Shown: positions 18,901 to 27,900 of the stretch, in pieces
Layout: each line of letters starts with the position of its first letter
Numbering within the stretch: the first letter of the stretch is position 1
DNA from: CBDCTM01 sp965222005
Lineage (GTDB): Bacteria; Bacteroidota; Bacteroidia; Chitinophagales; Saprospiraceae
NCBI GenBank assembly: GCA_965222005.1
Contig: OZ244935.1
Coordinates: 744,001-808,000 of the forward strand
Length of the DNA stretch: 64,000 bases
Direction of reading: 5' to 3'
The notes under the pieces: model-generated
Told to the model about the DNA's origin: nothing
Database searches by the model: none
Seen by the model: the letters and a program-made list of their open reading frames with translations, nothing else
Translations under genes and position numbers: made by a program

Positions 18901-21900
18901 GCACAGATTTCCGCCTGTAGTGTAGGCGCAAAGGTGTCAAAGACGGTGATCTCCGTTCTTACTATGCTATCGCAGCCACTCGCACTGACAAGGGTCTCTG
19001 TCAGGATGGTGCTGGCATTGTATGCAGTGCCATTGTATGTATCGCCCTGGCACAGACTAGCCGTGAGCGTATCTCTGAGGGGCTGTATGACCCTTAACTG
19101 TAGGTTGACCGTGCTATCGCAGCCTGCACTGGAAGTAATAACATCGGTATAGGTGCCACTGGCAGAGTAGGTGCTGGTACCAACCGTGATCGACTCACCC
19201 TCACAGATTTGCAAGGATAAGCTGGAATCAGCAAGCGGAAGGACGTTTATATTAAAATAAACTACACTATCACATCCTTGAGCGCTATTGAATTGTTCTT
19301 CAATAATAGTGTCTCTTGGATAGTTTGCTCCGTTAAATAGCTCATTCTCACAGAGCTGCACAGGAATCGTGGTTTCGATAGTTTCCGTAACATTGATACT
19401 GAAATTATTTATACTATCACAGCCATTGATGCTGGTGCCGACCAGTTGAATGGTGGTGTCGCTAAAGTAAATCACGTTATTAAATTCGGCTCCTTCACAA
19501 AGAGAAACTGATTGAGTAAGATTGTATGTAGGATGTACTAAGATAGAAGTATGTACTGTGCTGTCACAGGAAGATATACTTGGATGAACGGTAGTATAGG
19601 TGGCGTTTTGCGTATAGGTGGTACCATTATAGCTTTCACCCTGGCACAATTCGATAGATTCATTTTCGATAATTTCTGGGAGTATGGTAAGATCTAAATT
19701 CACCGTGCTGTCACAACCATTGGTACCTGTGAGAGGAATACTATAACTGCCGGATGAATTGTATAAAACGCCTCCTACTTCATATGCTTCACCATAGCAA
19801 ATTGTCTCAACCAAGTCCGTGCTTGCAACCGGCAAAATAGTTAAATCGAGCTGTATTAAACTATCGCAACCATTAACGGCGGGTAGCGTATCATGATAAA
19901 TGCCCGTTGAAGAATAGGTATGGCTTCCAACCGTATAATCTGATCCCTCGCAAATGCTTTCAACCAGGCTGGTTTGAATTTCAGGACGTACTAATAAGGA
20001 TAGTTGAACCGTACTATCACATCCGTCAGCCGCTAAAAGTGTATTCGAATAATATCCAGAACTCGAATAATAGGTGTTGCCTATTGAGATACTGTCACCG
20101 AAGCATAGCTCCTTGTTTAGATTGGTAATGATCTGAGGCTTGACTGTTAGGCTTAAATTCGTAGTGCTATCACAACCATTGACATCTGTTGAAGTTATGC
20201 TATGTACACCGCTATTGTGATAGAATGTGTTGCCCAGCAGGACACTATCTCCAAAGCAGATAGTTTCAGCAAGAGCTACTTCGTTCTTCGGCCAAACCGT
20301 TAAATCAAGCATTACTGTACTATCACAACCAAATGAATTGTTTAGAGTGACCGTATAATTCCCTGTAGTGTTGAAAGTATTACTGCCAATCTGAATGCTT
20401 TCGCCAAAGCAAATGGCTTCAACTAGATTAGAATCTGACAACTCATGAATTTTTAGATTCCTCACTACAATACTGTCACAACCGGTTTGGCTGATTAGTG
20501 CTTGTGTGAGCGTGGTATCATTGCTGTATAAGTTGCCTTCAAAAAGCTCTCCCTGACACAAATCTACATCCCTGACATCATTGATTACATCCTTGATTTG
20601 GATAGTAATAGTCAAAACGCTATCACACCCAAACATAGAAGAATGACTAGCTGTGATAGTAGTATCATTGTAAACAACCGTTCCATTTATAGTACTTCCT
20701 TCACAAAGCTCTCTCGTAGTTTGAATAGAATATTGTGGGTGAACGAAAAGGTGCGTTGTAGTTGTACTATCACAACCATCACTTCCAGGTACCACCTCAT
20801 TGAGTGTTGCATCACTAATATAAATAATGCCCTCATATTCATCTCCCTGGCAAATATCAAATTGTTGAACAACACCATTAAAGGGCCGAACCGTCAGATC
20901 AAGCGTGACGAGGCTGTCGCAGCCATTGTCTCCTGTGAGGGTGACAGAATAATTACCCGATGCGCTGTAGCTATCCGTACCTATGGTGAAGCTTTCACCA
21001 TAGCACACCCATTCAATCAGATCTGTCCGGTTTTCAGGCCGAACCGTCAAATCAAGCGTGACGAGGCTATCGCAGCCATTGTCTCCTGTGAGGGTGACAG
21101 AATAATTACCCGATGCGCTGTAGCTATCCGTACCTATGGTGAAGCTTTCACCATAGCACACCCATTCAATCAGATCTGTCCGGTTTTCAGGCCCAACCGT
21201 CAGATCAAGCGTGACGAGACTGTCGCAGCCATTGTCTCCTGTGAGGGTGACAGAATAATTACCCGATGCGCTGTAGCTATCCGTACCTATGGTGAAGCTT
21301 TCACCAAAGCACACCCATTCAATCAGATCTGTCCGGTTTTCGGGCCGAACCGTCAGATCAAGCGTGACGAGGCTATCGCAGCCATTGTCTCCTGTGAGGG
21401 TGACAGAATAATTACCCGAAGCATTGTAGCTATCCGTACCAATGGTGAAGCTTTCACCAAAGCACACCCATTCAATCAGATCTGTCCGGTTTTCAGGCCC
21501 AACCGTCAAATCAAGCGTGACGAGGCTGTCGCAGCCATTGTCTCCTGTGAGGGTGACAGAATAATTACCCGATGCGCTGTAGCTATCCGTACCAATGGTG
21601 AAGCTTTCACCAAAGCACACCCATTCAATCAGATCTGTCCGGTTTTCAGGCCCAACCGTCAAATCAAGCGTGACGAGACTATCGCAGCCATTGTCTCCTG
21701 TGAGGCTGACAGAATAATTACCCGAAGCGTTGTAGCTATCCGTACCTATGGTGAAGCTTTCACCATAGCACACCCATTCAATCAGATCTGTCCGGTTTTC
21801 AGGCCGAACCGTCAAATCAAGCGTGACGAGACTATCGCAGCCATTGTCTCCTGTGAGGCTGACAGAATAATTACCCGATGCGCTGTAGCTATCCGTACCT

Positions 21901-24900
21901 ATGGTGAAGCTTTCACCATAGCACACCCATTCAATCAGATCTGTCCGGTTTTCAGGCCGAACCGTCAAATCAAGCGTGACGAGGCTGTCGCAGCCATTGT
22001 CTCCTGTGAGGGTGACAGAATAATTACCCGAAGCATTGTAGCTATCCGTACCAATGGTGAAGCTTTCACCATAGCACACCCATTCAATCAGATCTGTCCG
22101 GTTTTCAGGCCGAACCGTCAAATCAAGCGTGACGAGACTGTCGCAGCCATTGTCTCCTGTGAGGCTGACAGAATAATTACCCGATGCGTTGTAGGTATTC
22201 GTACCTATGGTGAAGCTTTCACCATAGCACACCCATTCAATCAGATCTGTCCGGTTTTCAGGCCGAACCGTCAGATCAAGCGTGACGAGACTGTCGCAGC
22301 CATTGTCTGTTATCAGGGAATTCTGATAAATACCGCTTTGGGTATAAGTAGATGTCCCTATTTGATAAGAATCTCCATTGCAAACAGTATCTACTACTAA
22401 TAAATCATAAACAGGATTAATAGTGAGATTCAATGTAACGATAGCACTATCACAGCCATTTATTCCTTGTAAAGTGTCAGTAAATGTCCCTGCTACAGAA
22501 TAGGTTGATCCACCAACGCGTATGGAGTCTCCTTCACAAATTGAAATATTTTGTTGGTCATCAATAAGATTTTCCTCAATCACAACGAGTATAACTTCAT
22601 TGGATGCCAAGTTACAATAGGCATCATTTAAGCCGGTTTTAGAAGTAGCAATTTTGATTCTATATAAGCCTTCATCCGATTTTAGTGCTAAAGGAATAGT
22701 GTAAGTAGAATCAGTAGCACCCGTAATATCAGTCCAGCTAACTCCTCCATCACCGCTGAATTGCCATTGATAGTAAATTGGTGGATCGATATTATCAATA
22801 CTTGCAACAAATTGAATTTCTTCTCCTTCACAAATAGTATTGCCCGGAGCAATTGTAGCCGTAGGAGGAGAAGTACAATTATGGACAAAAATACTTTGTG
22901 CAAAGCTGGTATCATTCCCACAGCTATCTTGTGCAGTCCAGGTTCTAACCAATGTGTAAGCACCTATGCACGAATCAAAAGCTTGTTGTTCATGAAAAGT
23001 GATCGTTAAGGCATCTGTACATCCATCCGCAAATGTTGGCGGAGTTTCAGCAGGAATTGATCCACATTCAACTGTCAAATCATCTGGACTATCTGTAATA
23101 ATAGGAGCACTATAATCTTCAACTGTTATTAGGCGGGTTGCCTGGCTGCTATTGCCGCAATCATCTGTAATAGTCCAAACTCTGCGAATAGTATAAAGTT
23201 CCGGACACCCATTGCCAAAAAGCGTATCCTCCAACATAAACAAACCTGATATAAGACCACATTCGTCAGAAATAATTGGACTCTGAATGGACGGAACTCC
23301 CGAACATAATACAGTGGTATCATTTGGCATCGATAAAAATTCAGGTCCTCGGTCATCTTCCACGGTGATCGTTTGCGTAAACTGCTCTGAGTTGCCACAG
23401 CCATCCGTTGCCGTCCAGATTCTGCGAAGCTCGTAATTGCCCGCACAGTCGGCTGGCGTCGTCTCCTCATTGTAATCCAGAGAAGTGGTCGCATCACAAT
23501 CATCCGTCAGGCTTGGACTGGCAATATCCGGTAGCGGGTCGGCACAGTTCACCGTCACATCTGCCGGAAGGCCCGTCAGCACCGGCGCCGTATTATCTTC
23601 TATCGTGATCGTTTGCGTAAACTGCTGTGAGTTGCCACAGCCATCCGTTGCCGTCCAGATTCTGCGAAGCTCGTAATTGCCCGCACAGTCGGCTGGCGTC
23701 GTCTCCTCATTGTAATCCAGAGAAGTGGTCGCATCACAATCATCCGTCAGGCTTGGATTGGCAATATCCGGTAGCGGGTCGGCACAGTTCACCGTCACAT
23801 CTGTCGGAAGGCCCGTCAGCACCGGCGCCGTATTATCTTCTATCGTGATCGTTTGCGTAAACTGCTCTGAGTTGCCACAGCCATCCGTTGCCGTCCAGAT
23901 TCTGCGAAGCTCGTAATTGCCCGCACAGTCGGCTGGCGTCGTCTCCTCATTGTAATCCAGAGAAGTGGTCGCATCACAATCATCCGTCAGGCTTGGACTG
24001 GCAATATCCGGTAGCGGATCGGCACAGTTCACCGTCACATCTGCCGGAAGGCCCGTCAGCACCGGCGCCGTATTATCTTCTATCGTGATCGTTTGCGTAA
24101 ACTGCTCTGAGTTGCCACAGCCATCCGTTGCCGTCCAGATTCTGCGAAGCTCGTAATTGCCCGCACAGTCGGCTGGCGTCGTCTCCTCATTGTAATCCAG
24201 AGAAGTGGTCGCATCACAATCATCCGTCAGGCTTGGACTGGCAATGTCCGGTAGCGGATCGGCACAGTTCACCGTCACGTCTGCCGGAAGGCCCGTCAGC
24301 ACCGGCGCCGTATTATCTTCTATCGTGATCGTTTGCGTAAACTGCTCTGAGTTGCCACAGCCATCCGTTGCCGTCCAGATTCTGCGAAGCTCGTAATTGC
24401 CCGCGCAGTCGGCTGGCGTCGTCTCCTCATTGTAATCCAGAGAAGTATTCGCATCACAATCATCCGTCAGGCTTGGACTGGCAATATCCGGTAGCGGATC
24501 GGCACAGTTCACCGTCACATCTGCCGGAAGGCCCGTCAGCACCGGCGCCGTATTATCTTCTATCGTGATCGTTTGCGTAAACTGCTCTGAGTTGCCACAG
24601 CCATCCGTTGCCGTCCAGATTCTGCGAAGCTCGTAATTGCCCGCACAGTCGGCTGGCGTCGTCTCCTCATTGTAATCCAGAGAAGTATTCGCATCACAAT
24701 CATCCGTCAGGCTTGGACTGGCAATATCCGGTAGCGGATCGGCACAGTTCACCGTCACATCTGCCGGAAGGCCCGTCAGCACCGGCGCCGTATTATCTTC
24801 TATCGTGATCGTTTGCGTAAACTGCTCTGAGTTGCCACAGCCATCCGTTGCCGTCCAGATTCTGCGAAGCTCGTAATTGCCCGCACAGTCGGCTGGCGTC

Positions 24901-27900
24901 GTCTCCTCATTGTAATCCAGAGAAGTATTCGCATCACAATCATCCGTCAGGCTTGGACTGGCAATATCCGGTAGCGGATCGGCACAGTTCACCGTCACAT
25001 CTGCCGGAAGGCCCGTCAGCACCGGCGCCGTATTATCTTCTATCGTGATCGTTTGCGTAAACTGCTCTGAGTTGCCACAGCCATCCGTTGCCGTCCAGAT
25101 TCTGCGAAGCTCGTAATTGCCCGCACAGTCGGCTGGCGTCGTCTCCTCATTGTAATCCAGAGAAGTGGTCGCATCACAATCATCCGTCAGGCTTGGACTG
25201 GCAATATCCGGTAGCGGATCCGCACAGTTCACCGTCACATCTGCCGGAAGGCCCGTCAGCACCGGCGCCGTATTATCTTCTATCGTGATCGTTTGCGTAA
25301 ACTGCTCTGAGTTGCCACAGCCATCCGTTGCCGTCCAGATTCTGCGAAGCTCGTAATTGCCCGCACAGTCGGCTGGCGTCGTCTCCTCATTGTAATCCAG
25401 AGAAGTGGTCGCATCACAATCATCCGTCAGGCTTGGACTGGCAATATCCGGTAGCGGATCCGCACAGTTCACCGTCACATCTGCCGGAAGGCCCGTCAGC
25501 ACCGGCGCCGTATTATCTTCTATCGTGATCGTTTGCGTAAACTGCTCTGAGTTGCCACAGCCATCCGTTGCCGTCCAGATTCTGCGAAGCTCGTAATTGC
25601 CCGCACAGTCGGCTGGCGTCGTCTCCTCATTGTAATCCAGAGAAGTGGTCGCATCACAATCATCCGTCAGGCTTGGACTGGCAATATCCGGTAGCGGATC
25701 CGCACAGTTCACCGTCACATCTGCCGGAAGGCCCGTCAGCACCGGCGCCGTATTATCTTCTATCGTGATCGTTTGCGTAAACTGCTCTGAGTTGCCACAG
25801 CCATCCGTTGCCGTCCAGATTCTGCGAAGCTCGTAATTGCCCGCACAGTCGGCTGGCGTCGTCTCCTCATTGTAATCCAGAGAAGTGGTCGCATCACAAT
25901 CATCCGTCAGGCTTGGACTGGCAATATCCGGTAGCGGATCCGCACAGTTCACCGTCACATCTGCCGGAAGGCCCGTCAGCACCGGCGCCGTATTATCTTC
26001 TATCGTGATCGTTTGCGTAAACTGCTCTGAGTTGCCACAGCCATCCGTTGCCGTCCAGATTCTGCGAAGCTCGTAATTGCCCGCACAGTCGGCTGGCGTC
26101 GTCTCCTCATTGTAATCCAGAGAAGTGGTCGCATCACAATCATCCGTCAGGCTTGGACTGGCAATATCCGGTAGCGGATCCGCACAGTTCACCGTCACAT
26201 CTGCCGGAAGGCCCGTCAGCACCGGCGCCGTATTATCTTCTATCGTGATCGTTTGCGTAAACTGCTCTGAGTTGCCACAGCCATCCGTTGCCGTCCAGAT
26301 TCTGCGAAGCTCGTAATTGCCCGCACAGTCGGCTGGCGTCGTCTCCTCATTGTAATCCAGAGAAGTGGTCGCATCACAATCATCCGTCAGGCTTGGACTG
26401 GCAATATCCGGTAGCGGATCCGCACAGTTCACCGTCACATCTGCCGGAAGGCCCGTCAGCACCGGCGCCGTATTATCTTCTATCGTGATCGTTTGCGTAA
26501 ACTGCTCTGAGTTGCCACAGCCATCCGTTGCCGTCCAGATTCTGCGAAGCTCGTAATTGCCCGCACAGTCGGCTGGCGTCGTCTCCTCATTGTAATCCAG
26601 AGAAGTGGTCGCATCACAATCATCCGTCAGGCTTGGACTGGCAATATCCGGTAGCGGATCCGCACAGTTCACCGTCACATCTGCCGGAAGGCCCGTCAGC
26701 ACCGGCGCCGTATTATCTTCTATCGTGATCGTTTGCGTAAACTGCTCTGAGTTGCCACAGCCATCCGTTGCCGTCCAGATTCTGCGAAGCTCGTAATTGC
26801 CCGCACAGTCGGCTGGCGTCGTCTCCTCATTGTAATCCAGAGAAGTGGTCGCATCACAATCATCCGTCAGGCTTGGACTGGCAATATCCGGTAGCGGATC
26901 CGCACAGTTCACCGTCACATCTGCCGGAAGGCCCGTCAGCACCGGCGCCGTGTGGTCTTCTACAGTGATGAGGCGAGTAGCCTGATTAGTATTGCCACAG
27001 ACGTCCGTTGCTGTCCAGGTTCTGCGCACTATATATATAGCAGGACAATCAGAAGTGGCTAATGTATCCTCAACAAAAGTAAGGAGGACATCGAATCCAC
27101 AATTGTCGCTAACGCTGGGTGTGCTGCCAGGAAAGACTTCGCCGCAGAGCACGGTTGTATCATTTACCATCCAGTCAAAGTCAGGACCACTATGCTCCTC
27201 AACTGTGATGAGCTGAGTAGCCTGATCAGAATTGCCACAGACGTCCGTTGCTGTCCAGGTGCGCTGGACAACATAAAGCACAGGGCAATTAAAACCTTTT
27301 AAGGTATCCTGAAGTAACGTTATGTTTACATTGTTATCACATTCGTCCGTTGCCGTAGGGCTTTGCACAGTGGGTACCTCCCCACAGAGCACGGTGACAT
27401 CGGCAGGAATCCAATCAAAATTTGGGCTATTTTGGTCTTCCACGGCGATTTCTTGAGTGACTTGGCTGGTATTGCCGCATTCATCCTCTGCTGTCCAGGT
27501 TCTCTGAATAGTATAGCTACAGCCACTGCCCAGTATTACCTGAGAAAAGGTGGTATCCACATTATCATCACAATCATCAAGCACAGAGATATTGGTAATT
27601 GCCGGGATTGAATTACAATCGACTGTAATATTAGCTGGTGGGCTGGTGAATACAGGCGCCGTATCATCTATTACCTGAAAATAGAGCGTATCGGCCCCCG
27701 GGCAACCATTATCATCGGCGTTTAGGATTACAGGATATTCTCCACAATCGGAAAAAGAGACATTATGTGGCCCTGGTCCAATTGCTGAACTTGGAACTGC
27801 TCCTGCGCCAAATTCCCATTGATAAAATAGATCGGGATCTACATTTGCAGCCTCAAAAACAGTAGATTCTCCAGGGCAAATAGGATTGGGTTCAATGATC

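Noticed and set aside
20598..22400. A 600-residue open frame on the plus strand
   Set aside because: It is the antisense of the 153-bp repeat array. Its openness is a by-product of the repeated sequence, and it has no start context or family match.
15378..26951. Regularly spaced repeats that could be mistaken for CRISPR arrays
   Set aside because: Units are 153, 240 and 594 bp, directly adjacent without unique spacers, and read as one open frame; they are coding tandem repeats.
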